Source: Sipunculus nudus (lineage: Eukaryota > Annelida > Sipuncula > Golfingiida > Sipunculidae). Taken from it: DNA of 64,000 nt. This document shows, piece after piece, positions 11,561 through 24,193 of the stretch. The notes beneath the pieces are model-generated. The model made no database searches. It was not told where the DNA came from and saw nothing but the letters and a program-made list of their open reading frames with translations. A program made the position numbers and the translations under genes. Location of the stretch: NCBI GenBank assembly GCA_026874595.1, contig CM049320.1, forward strand, positions 7,135,464-7,199,463, read 5' to 3'. Every line of letters starts with the position of its first letter. Position 1 is the stretch's first letter.

Positions 11561-11648
11561 CTGAATCATGGGTAACACAATTTTATCAAAAGTTTTGACA
11601 TTATTGCTTCTTCAGGGTTAGTATTAAGAGTAACTAAACTCTTGATTC

Positions 11649-11880
11649 CAGTGTTGTAGTTCAGTTCTAACTATCATTCCAGGTCAGTCGATTCCAAGTC
11701 CGAGTCTGACTGAAAATAATTTTCTTGATTAAAAAAGTCATGAAACTTTGAAATCATGGTGGACTTATTTATTTTTTAGACTGGCCTCCCAGTTTGAGTT
11801 AAAGTCTGAGTCCATAGAAAAGTGCACTTGAGTCTGGACTTGAGTCTAAGTCTACCCTCAATTCGCGTCCAACATCACTG
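11649..11880. mobile_element. Short CAGTG-TIR element, relative of the CTCGAG minisatellite element at 42.6 kb
   Basis: The left end is CAGTGTTGTAGTTCAGTTC at 11649-11667. The right end TCCAACATCACTG closes at 11880, as in the element ending at 44761. Inside are a few diverged units of the AAGTCTGAGTCC type. At 232 bp it looks like an unexpanded family member. No 8-bp target duplication is visible. Confidence 0.5.
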
Positions 11881-12203
11881 AACCCTTCACAGTTCAGATT
11901 TTTATGTGTGAACTGTGGTGTAAAGACAGACAGGAACAGAAAAAAAATCACTGAAAAAATGTAATTTTGTAAATGTCCCTGAAAATGCATAATAACGTGA
12001 AAGTTCACAATATCCTTAAATGTTTTTAAGCATTTTAAAATCAACTAGTTTATTTTTTTTCCAAATATTTTATATACATCTTTATTAATTATATAATTCA
12101 TCTGTTTATAGCATTATGTGTGAATAAAGCATGTTTGTTTGTTTAAAACGAGTATGTTATCACAATTTATTTAAACTAGAATGAGTTTGTTTAAATAAAA
12201 ACA

Positions 12204-12685
12204 GAGATGTCGCCCCTCCCTAATTTGAGGGAATAAATATTATATTTCTCAAAATCTGACATTGAAGATGAAGGTCAAGGTCACCATTTTTTTTTTAAAC
12301 ATCTGAGATTTTAGGTAGAAACCTTTCACGGGTCAAATTTCATGAAGATATATTGAGTGGCTCACAGTTATAGTGTTAACAAATAATTTCTATTCTAACT
12401 TGACCTTGAAGATGAAGATCAAGGTCATACATTTTCCATTTTGTTTGAGAACTTGGTTGAAACAACTTCTGTGTCAAATTTGAGGAATGTACAGCTAGAG
12501 CTTCAAAAGTTACCAAATTCACAAGAAATCGTAGAAACCATGAGCAATAATTCTGCTGATTTGACCTTGATGATCCAGGGCAAGGTCATCAGTTAAAACA
12601 GAGTGTTCCAAATTGCATGGGGGAAAAACGATGCTGATTACGGACACAACACCAACTGTCTCCCCTATGGGAAATGACACTAAAT
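12204..12685. repeat. Interspersed repeat with AAGGTCAAGGTCA-type units
   Basis: It opens GAGATGTCGCCCCTCCC and closes near CTCCCCTATGGGAAATGAC. Inside, 'TTGACCTTGA(A/T)GAT...CAAGGTCA' segments recur about every 170-180 bp (near 12265, 12400 and 12565), separated by text such as GGTCAAATTTCATGAAG. It is not protein coding. The repeated element is tentatively a family common in bivalve genomes. Confidence 0.5.
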
Positions 12686-15600
12686 GCCTCTCATTGAATT
12701 TTTATTTACTGTTTACGTATAGCAGTCAGAAACTAATTATACACAATTATGTAAAATGAGGTAATAAGACAGGTCAGTTAAAAACATGATAGTAATAAAA
12801 CTGCATTAAAATTAAGGAAAGTTATTGAGATTTTTTTTAGTATACTATTTATATCTTTTTTTCAAGCATTAAAACACACACAAACACACACATATATATA
12901 CTATAAACAATTACTTGTGAAAATTTGTTAGCACATATTAATTTAGGTCTAGGATGGGCTTATCTCCTACTGCACTCTTTTATTGTTGGAATGTTTTCTT
13001 GTTAGTACTTTTAATCACATTGTGTTTTAAAGTGTAATTCTTATTGGTCAATATTAATTTGATGATGTGTATGTTTATTGTTATAATCCACTTATGAAAA
13101 AAGGTCTGGCAAACACATACTCAGTGTCAGACACAGATTAATGTTCCAAAGTCCTGCAGACATGATGATATATCACATGATTATCACTTCTGTAATTCTT
13201 TATTTTAAAAAAGCCCCTGAAAATCTCATTTTATCACTATTTATATTTGACTGCATTTGGGTGTTGAATATTTAAACAAGATCACTTATATAAAACAAAT
13301 ATGGATTCAATGCTTTTACATGCTTTATCGAAGGTCCAGAGTAATTCTTAATGATATGTGATGAATGTGATGTATCATTTTGCTCAGGTTAAATTTCATC
13401 AAAATATCTAGGGGCCTATTTACTAGCTATGTGCTGATTAATCAATTAAATCGATGATTGGTCATTTTCTGTCAAAATAGATTAAATCAATTGCATTTTT
13501 GCAGAATTGATTAAAAATGATTATATACAGCACATGCAATGAAACTAATCCTGTCAGAGTTATACGAACACAAAGTAATTTAATGAACAGCATCAAAATG
13601 GAACCTTGCACAGCCAAAAATCCCCCAACAGCAAGTAGACCTTGGATTGTGGGTGCATTGATGGTTTCATTATAAAAACTGATGTTCTGACTGACTGAAA
13701 ATGTACATGTCAGACCATTTACTGGAGTCAATATTTTAGATAATAGTATACAGCAAATTTTAAGGTTAAATAGAAAGTACATAAAATAATTGATTAAAAA
13801 ACAATCATCGGTCTTTTTTATTTTTTAATCATCAATTATGATTTAAAACCAATTCCTACCACTTCTATTTATAACGTGTTATTTTATCATTGAAGAAGTT
13901 CCCGTCAGTTCTGTTTGAAGTTTATAAGTGATGAGTACACATATATGTCCAGTTTTAAGTCCCTATGTTTATTAAAAGTTTCTTGGTGATTATATATGTG
14001 TTATATTAAAAAAATACCTTTGCATATTCAAAACTTGGTAAATAAAAGGAAAATCTAAAATGTGATATTTATGAATAAAATAAGAATTGAATGGAAAGCA
14101 TAATTTGATTGTAAATTTTAAATGTGGATCTGATCCAGCAAAATATGCCCCTTTTTGCCTACTGTCTTGTGTGTTTTTCCATACATCATCTTCAAACTAT
14201 ACTGATCCACTTCTTCCTTGTTCTATATCCCACTTTTCAACAAATTTCATTCTTTCCTGGGTAATATATAGTGATTACCTGTACCGCGTGTCATCATGGT
14301 AACACCATCACTTTATGATATATTTAATTAATAATACTATAGCTAATTTGTCATAAATCAGTTTCTAATTAGCAATTTTTAAACTGTACACACTTTTTTT
14401 ACCCATGTTATTTATGAGTATTTTTACATATGTACATACTTTTACAAATTGTTAATAAGTAATAATCACAAATGTCATAATCTGCAGATTGTGTTCTTCG
14501 CTCTATAAAAAACATGCCTGAGACAGAAACAAATAGAGAGTGAATTGCTTATAAGACTAATCTGCTGGTGAAGGAACTGAGCATTGATCAGCCCTGAAAA
14601 CTTGCCTGTGCATATATGCGTGTGCATGCACATACCAGAACGCCAACTAGCAATGCATGCCCAGAAGTGACACAGACCTGATAGCACTGACCTACATCCA
14701 CAGACACCAGTAATTACAGCTGTGCATGTGGGCAGTCAGGCCAGTGCTGGACAGCAGTGAGGTGGTCAGATAAGATATAATAAAGAGGTGTTATTAACAA
14801 TTAAGGGCAATCCTGTAGGGATCTGTTCAGAGAGAGTTAAAATTTTAATATTTATATTTAATATATAAATTGGTAACAAAAATAATTCCAGTATTCAGTT
14901 TTGATTGTTGCCTTCTTTAGAAATAAGTGCATTTAGTTTATTTTAAATGATTGCTCTTTACTTTTGTTAACATACAAAAAAATTTTTGAGCAGGCAGTAG
15001 TAAAAGATATAAGTTATAAACCTTATCCATGAAAAAAATGGAAACTGGAATAAACAGTACACCATAAAAAAAGTATATGTCTAGCTATCTGTAGTCTATT
15101 TAATAAATCTTATTGTATATTTCATAAAATTGAATAATTGAATAAAAATATGGATAAATATTTTTCCAAATTTTCAAGGTAGGCCTTTAAAATGAACAGG
15201 GATGTTGACTTGATGTAGGAACATAGGATATTATAAAATAATGCTTATATTATGTTAATTAGTATGTTAATACACATATATAAATAATTCCTGCTTATTT
15301 TCCACTTAAACCACAAATGGTCTGGTTTTTTTTCATTCAATTTAATTACTTTTATTTTCTTTTTAAAAAATTTGATACATTTACAATGTTCACTTCAGAT
15401 TATCACTTCAGCTCATGCAGCCCCTGTGTATCTCCCATTATATATATTACTACGCACACATAACTTTGATATCTGGGCAATTTTGTCAAGCGAGAATCTG
15501 TGCAAATAATTTATAAATTCATCTTTGTAAAGACAGGAATGTGAATAAACGTCTTGTGCAGTATATGATCATTGAAATATATAAATTAAATATGAACTAT

Positions 15601-16341
15601 ATTTCATAAGCCCTTTTTGGCTGATACGGAGCACTACTTTAAGCCTCCACCCTAGCTGTCAATGTGGCCTGTGATAACCAGATAATACAGCTGGTCAGCT
15701 CATTAAGGGTCCCCAGGGAGGAGCATGGGGGGACTTCACAGGGATGCCGCACACCCAAGATTTTGCCAAAATCTGGGGTGTTTTTGCCCAAAAGTTTTAA
15801 TGGGGATGTAGCAGCATGGAGGACCTTTTTTAGATTTTATTTTTAATCTTTCTGGACTGGACCCTCCTTTTATCAAAACCCTTAATCGACACATTGCGGT
15901 TAGGCTACTGGTGCCTGTTTAACAACATTTAAACATTGTTTCAGAAATTATACGCATATACATGTACAAACTTATTATATGCTTCCATTTTCCTATACCA
16001 CCCTCCATGCAAAATTGCTAAATATGCGGAATACTTTTTTTCTGTAATGCCTCGAGTTTTTTTTTTTTTTTCTTTTATCATTACACCTTTCTATAATCTG
16101 AAAATAGAAAGCCATATTTTTACTATGTGGCCTGTACAGTAAATATAATATTATACTGGACCAGGGAATGAACGTTTCGATTCATTTGAAGTAAAAAGAA
16201 AAAGAAAAACTGTTCAGCCCTAACTAGTCCATGACACTTCTCAAATGTGACTGAATAGGCAAGCCTACACAAAAACTGAATTGTCGATGCAATTATGCAT
16301 GAATTAATTTGTACTGTAAAGTCATGGCGATAAAATATTAC
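12686..16341. other. Long non-coding stretch, mostly featureless
   Basis: AT-rich sequence without a recognisable gene. At 13430-13865, GATTAATCAATTAAATCGATGATTGG-like and complementary TTGATTAAAAAACAATCATCGG-like ends bracket about 430 bp and may be a worn inverted-repeat element. At 15660-15890 a GC-richer 'GGGTCCCCAGGGAGG...GGACTGGACCCTCC' block resembles the fragments near 6.5 and 18.5 kb. The remainder shows nothing I can support. Confidence 0.4.
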
Positions 16342-16456
16342 TTATGTGACGCAGGGGCGTAGCCGGGGGGGGGGGGCGCAGGGGGCCAGCCCCCCTCCCC
16401 CCCCCCCCCGGGTCGCATCAAGTCCTCGCCGTCCTTTCGGAATTTTGGAATTAATA

Positions 16457-16512
<56 letters not shown>

Positions 16513-16805
16513 TTAAATGGCCTTTGCTATCAGTGGCGGATACGGAGGGGGCGCCTTCGGCGCGCGGCCCCCGCTGAGCTGCATTATCTCTCCATTCATC
16601 TAATTTCCCAATTTTCATGATTAATTTTCGTTTTTCATATTTGTTTTTATTAATTAGCAATTAGATTTTATTTAAGTTATCTGCAGTTTATTACTTTCAA
16701 ATTCATTAGTTGAGGATGGGGATATTAATGAACAGCTGCAGAACAACTGCAGAGCGGTACCAGACCCTGGTTGGGGTCGACCGTGAACAATCTCACGGCT
16801 CCTCT

Positions 16806-16878
16806 GGTGATACCGGAATACTCGAACTCGCGATTTGTGCTCTTATAAGTCTTGTGTACTGTCGAGACCACGGACACC
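16806..16878 (-). other. tRNA-like 73-nt segment inside the composite element
   Basis: Read on the minus strand, this begins GGTGTCCGTGGTCTCGAC and ends GAGTTCGAGTATTCCGG then TATCACC. It has a B-box-like GTTCGAGT, an A-box-like TGGTCTCGACAG, the length of a tRNA, and partly pairing ends (GGTG/CACC). The anticodon arm does not fold properly. The equivalent part of copy 2 (29494-29555) has lost the GTTCGA box. It may be a tRNA-derived (SINE-like) portion of the element rather than a functional gene. Confidence 0.25.
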
Positions 16879-16894
16879 GGTAAAATGCAAAGTT

Positions 16895-17214
16895 TAAGGC
16901 AAAGTTTAAAAAAAAATAAATATTAAAAGATATGGTTCTCATGCACCGCCCGCGTCAATTTTTACTCCCCCATCAAAATGTTTAATTTTGATTTTCATCT
17001 TTCAAGAAGATAAAATAATACAATTTTGATAAAATTTCCTTTGTTATGCAGTGCTTTTACCTGTTAAGCAAAATTTTCTGTTATTTTCATGCTTTTGCCT
17101 GATCATATGACATTTTTATCAAAACACACAAAAAAGGTAAAAAATAAAATATCGCCCGGCCGTGCTGATTTCTGGAAAAATGTGCCTGAGAACCAAATCT
17201 TATTGTTTGGCCTA
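16895..17214. mobile_element. MITE insertion with GGTTCTCA-GCAC inverted ends, probable TTAA target
   Basis: The ends read TTAAGGC...ATGGTTCTCATGCACCGCCCGC on the left and TGTGCCTGAGAACC...GGCCTAA then TTAA on the right. The same termini occur at 53331-53673. In copy 2 of the host element the site is empty: AAATGCAAAGTT joins directly to AACATAAGACTTCA, whereas here the 320 bp lie between these words. The TTAA on both sides suggests a piggyBac-like target choice, though the second family copy shows only TTAG/TTAC. Confidence 0.7.
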
Positions 17215-17525
17215 ATTAACATAAGACTTCAACATAACAGTTATTTCACTCCGAGCATTACATTTAAAGGATAATATTATGCAAGTTGTAAATGCGCCAT
17301 TGCGCTATTGACTTTAACATGTTGTAACAAAATTAAAATTTTATATACTATTTTTGAAGAAATATAAATAGTAAATATTGAACCTCTCTACAGTTTGACT
17401 ACATAACTCAAAGACAAAGGGGAACAGTTTTTCAGTGACAGGAAATATTCTTTTTTTTTTGTGAAAATTGTCTCAAAACGTCTTCTATACATTGCATATT
17501 AAAAAAATCCCAATATGGGAGTGGG

Positions 17526-17945
17526 ATACCCCCTCCCATACCCTCCCCATGTACCTGTATGTAACTTTAATGAAACCATGGTTCATAATTGAAAATTAAA
17601 AAAAAAAAACATGTTTTTATACACTAAAATATATAACGTATAGTAATAATAATAATAGTAATAATGAAAAAATAATAATAAGATATACATACATATACAC
17701 GTATATATAACCGTTTTCAAAGTACCCATACATGCATATTAGCACCCCTTCCCATATACCCTCCCCATGTACTTGTAACTTACCTTAATGAAACCATGGT
17801 TCATTATTGAAAATTAAAAAAAAAAACATCTTTTTATACACTAAAATATATAACGAATAGTAATTATAATAGTAATAATGATAATAATAATATACATACA
17901 TATACACGTATATATAAAGTTTTCCTAGTACCCATCCATGCATAT
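17526..17945. repeat. Tandem duplication, about 218-bp period
   Basis: Two units each contain CATACCCTCCCCATGTAC, TTAATGAAACCATGGTTCAT (17569 and 17787), an A run, ACACTAAAATATATAACG, a run of AATAATAGT, ACATACATATACACGTATAT, and CCCAT-CATGCATATTA. The matching part of copy 2 of the host element has a single unit, so the duplication arose in copy 1. Confidence 0.7.
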
Positions 17946-18459
17946 TAACAACCCCCCCCCCCCCCCCCCCCCCCCGTTTTCGAATTTCTTGATCGGCCAC
18001 TGATTATGGCCGCCTCCTCTCCCTCAATCATGGCTACGCCCCTGTGTGACGGTTACACTAAACCAATAACACAGCAATCTTGTCTCGTTAAACCACCAGG
18101 GGTCATAACTTTCTTCTTTTCAAGATTGTTTTTACGGTTCAGTGGGTCACATGTTCCAATTAATTTTAATACTTCTTTTCAGTTACAGATTGCGTTTTTT
18201 TAAGTTTCCTGAACGTCTTTCTTTTGTCCTAGCGATGGGCCTCGCTTTCACTTTAGCCATATGATAGATTTTTTAGTTAATGTGTTGGACAGTGTGTTAG
18301 AGAGAGATGGAGCCACGACACACCACGCTGAACGAGAGCTATTCGAAATATCATTTTAATGTGCAGCTATATGTAAATATATATATATATATATATACTT
18401 TTATTATTAAGCTTTACCTGACAAACCCGGTAACCGGGCTTTGTATTAAATGAGATGAG

Positions 18460-18700
18460 GGAATTTTGGCTCGAGACCCCCATCCCTCCCGGTTTCAGCT
18501 ACCGCAACCTTTTCTAAGTGATAGACCAATTTTGCGGCCCGGGTCTTCCCTTTTCAAGGATTTGGGACCTTTTATTATGTTTTTTCATGAATCCTCCTGG
18601 ATCGGAACCCTCCTTTTCCCAAATAGAGAGGTATATTTTTCTTATTTACTGACCATGGAAGCGGCCCAGTGACCGGACATTCCTAAATCCGTCACTGACA
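18460..18700. repeat. GC-rich TIR-element fragment
   Basis: A 'GACCCCCATCCCTCCCGG...CTCCTGGATCGGAACCCTCC' block ends in AATCCGTCACTGACAG, an imperfect form of the (GGATCCGCTTCTGTCAG / GGATCCGCCACTG) terminus seen elsewhere in the window. The opposite end is not recognised. The open frame across it is not a known protein. Confidence 0.35.
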
Positions 18701-20490
18701 GCAGGGGTTATACCTATATATAAAAAAAACCTTTATCCTACGATGGTGTCTAGCTCCTGAGCACGGAGATATACCTGTCTTTGCCGAAGGCAGTTCGGCT
18801 GTTTTTGGTGGTATAACCTCCATGGCGTCCATGCAATTTTAAAACCACGCAAAATCACTTAAAAATTATGTGTACATTAAAAATTATTTATGTTCATACC
18901 GGCGAGGTCACTGTGAGAACAATAACCTTCAAAATGAGGTATAACACAGTGTTATACACAACGCGGTTTAAGAGAACATTGAGGACAAAAGTGGACCTAA
19001 TTCTCTTTATATACGTATTAGATTGACTTAAAAGTTTCGTTCGTGTGGTTCCATATGTGCATGCCTGAAAGCATTCGGACATCGACACACATTTATTATT
19101 AAATAAAATTTTACTTTGCATCAGGTGGCGAATATGTATACCTAATGGGGGAGGGGGGTCCGTCCCGGGCGGCACATTTGTTGGGGGGGGGGGGGGGGGG
19201 GTGGCGACATCTCGGGGAATCAGTATAATGAAGGGTCATGAGGGGTTCCTCAAAAAGTGCAAATTTGGCAATTTTTTCAAATTAAATGTTTGGTGTATTT
19301 TGGCTTTGTTTCCCATTTAAGGTGTTTCAGAAATTATGATATATAAACTGGCCTGTGAAACCATCCAAATGATTTGCGAACGATCTCTGAGAGGCAAGCT
19401 ATGCAATTAAGAAGAAATACAGATCTGTTGTTATTCTTGGTTAGATCCGCGTTTTTTCGATGTCAGAACGCCATCGATAATCTGACCAGTCATGCAAAGC
19501 CGTGCATTTCAGGGCCGTCTATATATGTTTACGGAATTGTCAGGGAACACTAACCAGGGGAAACCCCTACAAGAAGACCAGTTGCCCCTGTGGTGGGTAT
19601 GGGGTGTGTTTTATACATTGTACCAATTTGTACGGAAAATGGTATGACGAATTATGTTGCTATTTTCTTTGAATGTATAGAATTTCCACTCTTGATCTCT
19701 TGAATTCCCTGTAATTAAAATTTAACAAATTTAAAAAGACCTTTTCAATGATTCCACATATTCTAACAACAGTCTCGTTTAAATATACAAACGTTTACAC
19801 TATCGTGAATATATATTGAGCAATATCTAAATGTTTTTGTCTTTTGATTAATTACTGGTTATAGAATTTAATGTTAATATGAACTGCACAATCTGTTGTG
19901 TAACGTGAATAATAACACGCTAACACCAAGACCTATTTAAAAGTTATTTTATCTTTCAGATTGCAACTCAAATATTAATCTATGTCCGTGGAGATGAATT
20001 CTTCTGGCCGCTTTGTCACACGTTTAATATACGCATCAAGTATATTAGTGTTACATGTGCATTTTTAGAGATCAACACTGAAATAAAGAAATGTTTGCCT
20101 GTACTGTTATTAACCGTTTAATGACCCACTACCTACAGACAAATGTTGTATGTTGTGACAAATCATTTCAAGTTAATGAAATAGATATATTTAAATGATA
20201 TAATACCTGAAATTTATTAAAATATTTTATTGTATAACAAATAATTATAAACAAAAACCTCGCAAAGTGCAGAAATATAATCACTTATTCTATAAAATGA
20301 AATTGATGTAGCCTTGAATTAAAGCATCCTTTCAAATTTGAGGATATTGTAATTCAACAAAATAAAGTCCCAGTTTATCCAAATATTGGATTTTTTATCT
20401 GAAAACATAAAACATGCTCTGCCTTCATATAACTCATGAAATAACGCGTTTTGAATAAAGACTGAATATAAGTGCTTCGCTTGCTGCAGC
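18701..20490. other. Intergenic; one G-rich repeat fragment, otherwise nothing seen
   Basis: At about 19135-19205, GGGGGAGGGGGGTCCGTCCCGGGCGGCAC runs into a G run of about 19 bases. This text looks like an invertebrate interspersed repeat, but I cannot place it in a family. The rest has no recognisable exon or RNA. Confidence 0.4.
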
Positions 20491-20491
20491 A

Positions 20492-21401
20492 TGCAGGCGC
20501 GGATCCAGGGGGTGCGGGGGTTGCTCCCAACCAACGACCTTTTTTTAAGACAAATCTTATAGGCCTTGTTTTTTTTTCATAAAATTTTTCAGTCGGGAGT
20601 TTCAAAATGGCCATTGCAGTGACTCCATCGTTTTTGATAGACTTTCAACATATGAGGGGTAAATATATCCTGGTAAAATATGCGTGTAAAATAAAGAAAT
20701 AATGTAAGAATTTTATAGAAGGTTTGTGTTCATCATCAATGTGTCACCGCTCACCTTGTCGTATATAAATCTGTGGGGAAAATAACAATTAAACCTGGTA
20801 TTTCACTTACATTCAGTTACATGGATGCTGGCATGGAGGCAGGTGGGCTGGTTAACTAAGTATTTCAAAAATGTTTTAAAAAAAATGTGTAAAAAGTTAT
20901 TGTAAGTCTCATAATTTTACTTCACCAATGAAAAAGGTCGTGTGTTACATAAAATTTTATTTGCCCCCAAGATTCATAAAAGAAAGTTCATATGAAAACA
21001 CTCTATGGGCGGTTCATGCAATGTCCTCAGCTCTTACCTTATATATAGGCCTGTGTTTTAGCCGGGTTATGGCTAGCGCCGTTTCATGCAGGCGGTAGTT
21101 ATACATAGAGAAAATGGAGAATCGCTGAACAGTATTTTCGGAATTATCCTTATAGAAGCAATTTCCGTTTGCAACGTGGGGTGGGGAAGGACGGGGACTT
21201 TGAATCTGAACCGGTCCACCTTGCATTGATTTTCATTTAATATAAGAAATTTTTTAAGGAATATATTGGTATGAAATAATGGGGTGTATTCTCGCTTCAG
21301 AAACTCAACAACCAGTAAAGCATTTTTACTTGTACTCTTTGTGGATAAGCGACTGCACATATATCGCTCCCCCCCCCCCCCCCCCTTTGATCCGCCACAC
21401 A
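20492..21401. repeat. Possible TIR element, two GCGGATC ends about 0.9 kb apart
   Basis: CAGGCGCGGATCCAGGGGG lies at 20492 and the opposed CCCCTTTGATCCGCCACAC ends at about 21401, preceded by about 17 C (21369-21385). Both resemble the inner terminus CAGTGGCGGATC of the composite elements. No target duplication is visible, so the two ends may belong to different elements. Confidence 0.3.
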
Positions 21402-21630
21402 TTTCGCAATATTAAATAAGTTATGATTTTAACCTGTATGAATTATTTAATTTGTGTTTTTAAAATCCATTTTTGTTACATGATGTGATGGATACATAGG
21501 AGTCCCATCATATCGTCAGTCATTTTGAAATTTAAGCCATTAAAAATCCTTATAAACCTGCAATTCATTGATATTTGATTAGATTTTACAGAAATAAAGT
21601 CTATTTTTTGTGACAAATGACAAATTTTAA

Positions 21631-22188
21631 TCAGAAAAAAGTGTACGCGTGTGTGTGTTGGGGGGGGGGGGGGGGGGAGGGCAGTAAATATGGTATGCCC
21701 CCTCCCCCGACACACACTATATACATGTATATTTCTTGATTTATACCACTGTAAATATTAATGACGCATATATGCGTATAAAATAGAAACACAAGCAATC
21801 TATATTTTGGCTGATCTAGGATATAGGACATTATATTCTGTAATGTTCCGTAAATAAAGCCAGCACACTCTAAATCTTTGTCGACTGCCTGCAAGGAACG
21901 CGGCAGCCAGCTATACTGGCGGTAGCGTCGGAAGTACAAGTCATGTTTTTGGCAATAAAATGGGAATATAGAAGGTGAATCCCCTGTAAATAGACCAATA
22001 TCATTGTGGTCGTTTAGGTTAACCAAGGTACGCTTTATATCAGAGGAATTAGCGACCGCATTAATGTAGCCTACCGCAACGCTACAACAACAGTGATCAG
22101 CGAGAGTTATACAAGCATGCATGGTACTGTACATTAGTGTACTGAGCATGCAACGAGTAATTAAGTTTAAAGTATGCACATTGAGCAA
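21631..22188 (-). other. Longest open frame in the window (185 codons), unrecognised
   Basis: No family was recognised. The part at about 21840-22110 is less AT-rich than its surroundings and reads without obvious simple repeats. An acceptor-like TCTATTTACAG|GGG lies on the minus strand near 21985, so a true exon would probably be shorter than the frame. The C-terminal third is translated from a (TG)n/poly-G tract (proline and histidine runs) and cannot be genuine. A chance frame in an otherwise stop-rich region is the main alternative. Confidence 0.2.
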
Positions 22189-24045
22189 TTCATATTCAGG
22201 AATGCGTTTATTTTATATTTTATACACATTTTATCTTCTATATCTTTTACTTTCCTTTCCTGCATTATCCAATTACATTATTGAGAGTATGTGAGGGATG
22301 GGGAAGGGGGGAGGAGGGATTTCATCCCCCGTGTACTCTTGGATCTATCGCTAAATACGGGACACAAATTTATATGTTATATTTAACTGATATTGATTCC
22401 AGCTTACCATTATTTAAATAATCATCTATCTTAATTGCGTCATGATATACACGTTCTTGGCATGTGCTAATGTAGATGTAACTAGATAAAATAAATGATT
22501 TGTTATAGTTTTATTCACCATATACATGCGGTAAAAACTTGGAGATTTCGAGGAAAGTTGTATGCAGTTTAGCGGACTTGGGCAGTGGCCATTAATACGT
22601 TAATATAATATATGACCTGGTATTCGTAAGGTATATGTTTATTGCGGTCATCCAGGTGCACAAATTATCGTATCCTGGCTAGCAGTAAATTGACGTCACA
22701 GAAAAAGGTCACGGCCAGGTATAAGGCTCATTTGATATCCTGGTTCCCGGGCCCCTTTCTGACGTGTTTTAACCAGACCATGTTCATGGGAACGTACGTT
22801 GATACAGTTGTTGTATTGCAACCAAGGGCAAAATCATCAAGTGAATATTAGATTAACACAGTTTATTATGACTGAGTCAGTCGCACGTATCGTAACGTTT
22901 GCTTTGGTGTCTCTATCAACATGAACAACATGAATCAATATGGTAATATTTAGGGGGTCATTACAAATGTTTAAGTCAGTTGTGACGTACACGGCGCCCA
23001 GCTTTGAATGTGTATATCCATTGTTTAAATTGTATAAGTGAGCCGGCCACCGTGTCACAACTAAGATAAACATTTGTAATGGTCTCCTGAATATAACCAT
23101 ACCCGGTGATAGAGACGCCAAAACAACGTTTATTTATTCGATACAAGGCGCTAAAGTTATTATACGTAATAGGACCTACATGAAAATGCATGGCTAAAGT
23201 GACATTTTCCTTTACGTATGCATTTTCATGAATACAGCCATGTGGTTTTTAATAACCTTTTTTTTTGGGGGGGGGGGGAGGGCATATAGAGGAAAAAATA
23301 AACAAAGATAGATGTGTTTTCAATATTTTAATACATGAAAATATATCCTTTTCACACAGAATAAATAGTACTTGCTGACACTGTTTGCTGTAATAAAAGT
23401 CACTAACACTTGTATCCGGCTTGTTGTAATCAACAGTAAGGAATGTTATCTTTTCACTGAATTTTAGAACTCATCGACCTACTATCATACACTCTAAAGC
23501 TTTATATATTTATATAATCCTTTATATACCTATATATATATATGTGTGTGTGTGTGAGGTTGTGTGTGTGGAGTCGAGTGTGGAATTTAAGTGACCAAAA
23601 GTAGCATATATAATCTATAAACAAGAACAACTTGACATCGGCGAGTCATTTAATTAACGAATTTAGTTAACGAATGACAACCAGTGGGTCCTGATGAATA
23701 TGTCATCAGAAAAAAGTTAAGCTGTGGAACTTTAAACTCTATTTAATGTTCTTGTGAACACGTACATCAAACGAAAACAGTGCGGCAAACATTGCACAAT
23801 TTATTCATACATGAATATATATAATTATGAATGCAAAATAAACATTGTTACATGTATAAAATGTTACGCAGACTCTGTCAAAATCACTTTGACCATTATG
23901 GCGACCAATAAAAGACAATAAGTAAATATTTTATTCTTTTTATTGATAACAGTAATTATACTAATACTCTGTATATACGTTTATTTTGTTGATTGTAAAC
24001 AAGATTTGAACTTGGTTTCGTGGTACATTTTAAACCCCCTCTCTT
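22189..24045. other. Intergenic, no gene seen
   Basis: It contains a G run near 23268-23278, a (TG)n tract at 23542-23572, and AT-rich sequence. Frames at 22.6-23.2 kb are short, overlap on both strands and match nothing known to me. Confidence 0.4.
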
Positions 24046-24131
24046 GGTCAAGTCCTGTATAACGGCTACTCCTGTATTAAGGCCACTTACATCCAGTCCC
24101 GATGGTGACCGTAATACAGGCGTTCTACTGT
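24046..24131. mobile_element. Short MITE, CAAGTCCTGTATAACGG / CAGTAGAACGCCTGTATTACGG ends
   Basis: The left end TGGTCAAGTCCTGTATAACGG and the reverse complement of the right end, ACAGTAGAACGCCTGTATTACGG, are imperfect inverted repeats about 86 bp apart. They belong with the widespread 'AACCTGT..TAACGACCACC' type of tiny elements, as does 36653-36787. An (AT)n tract (24130-24191) starts immediately at its right edge. Confidence 0.45.
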
Positions 24132-24140
24132 ATATATATA

Positions 24141-24193
<53 letters not shown>

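Larger units (their letters stand above)
16352..18044 (-). mobile_element. Composite TIR element, copy 1 (CAGGGGCGTAGCC ends)
   Basis: The ends are CAGGGGCGTAGCC at 16352 and GGCTACGCCCCTG ending at 18044. Both flanks carry TGTGACG (16345-16351 and 18045-18051), a 7-bp direct repeat. A second, inner pair of termini lies inside: CAGTGGCGGATAC at about 16532 and a matching GATCGGCCACTG ending at about 18003. The same nested arrangement, inverted, is present at 28880-30014, so the composite appears to have moved as a unit. Copy 1 additionally contains an inserted small element (16895-17214), an internal duplication (17526-17945), an (AT)n tract at 16460-16509 and a run of about 24 C at 17952-17975. 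No transposase frame is seen; the superfamily is probably hAT-related. Confidence 0.7.

Noticed and set aside
21631-22188. 185-codon minus-strand open frame as an intact gene
   Set aside because: The C-terminal third is translated from a (TG)n/poly-G tract and no domain is recognisable. At most a short exon may lie within it, so it is listed only as an unrecognised frame.
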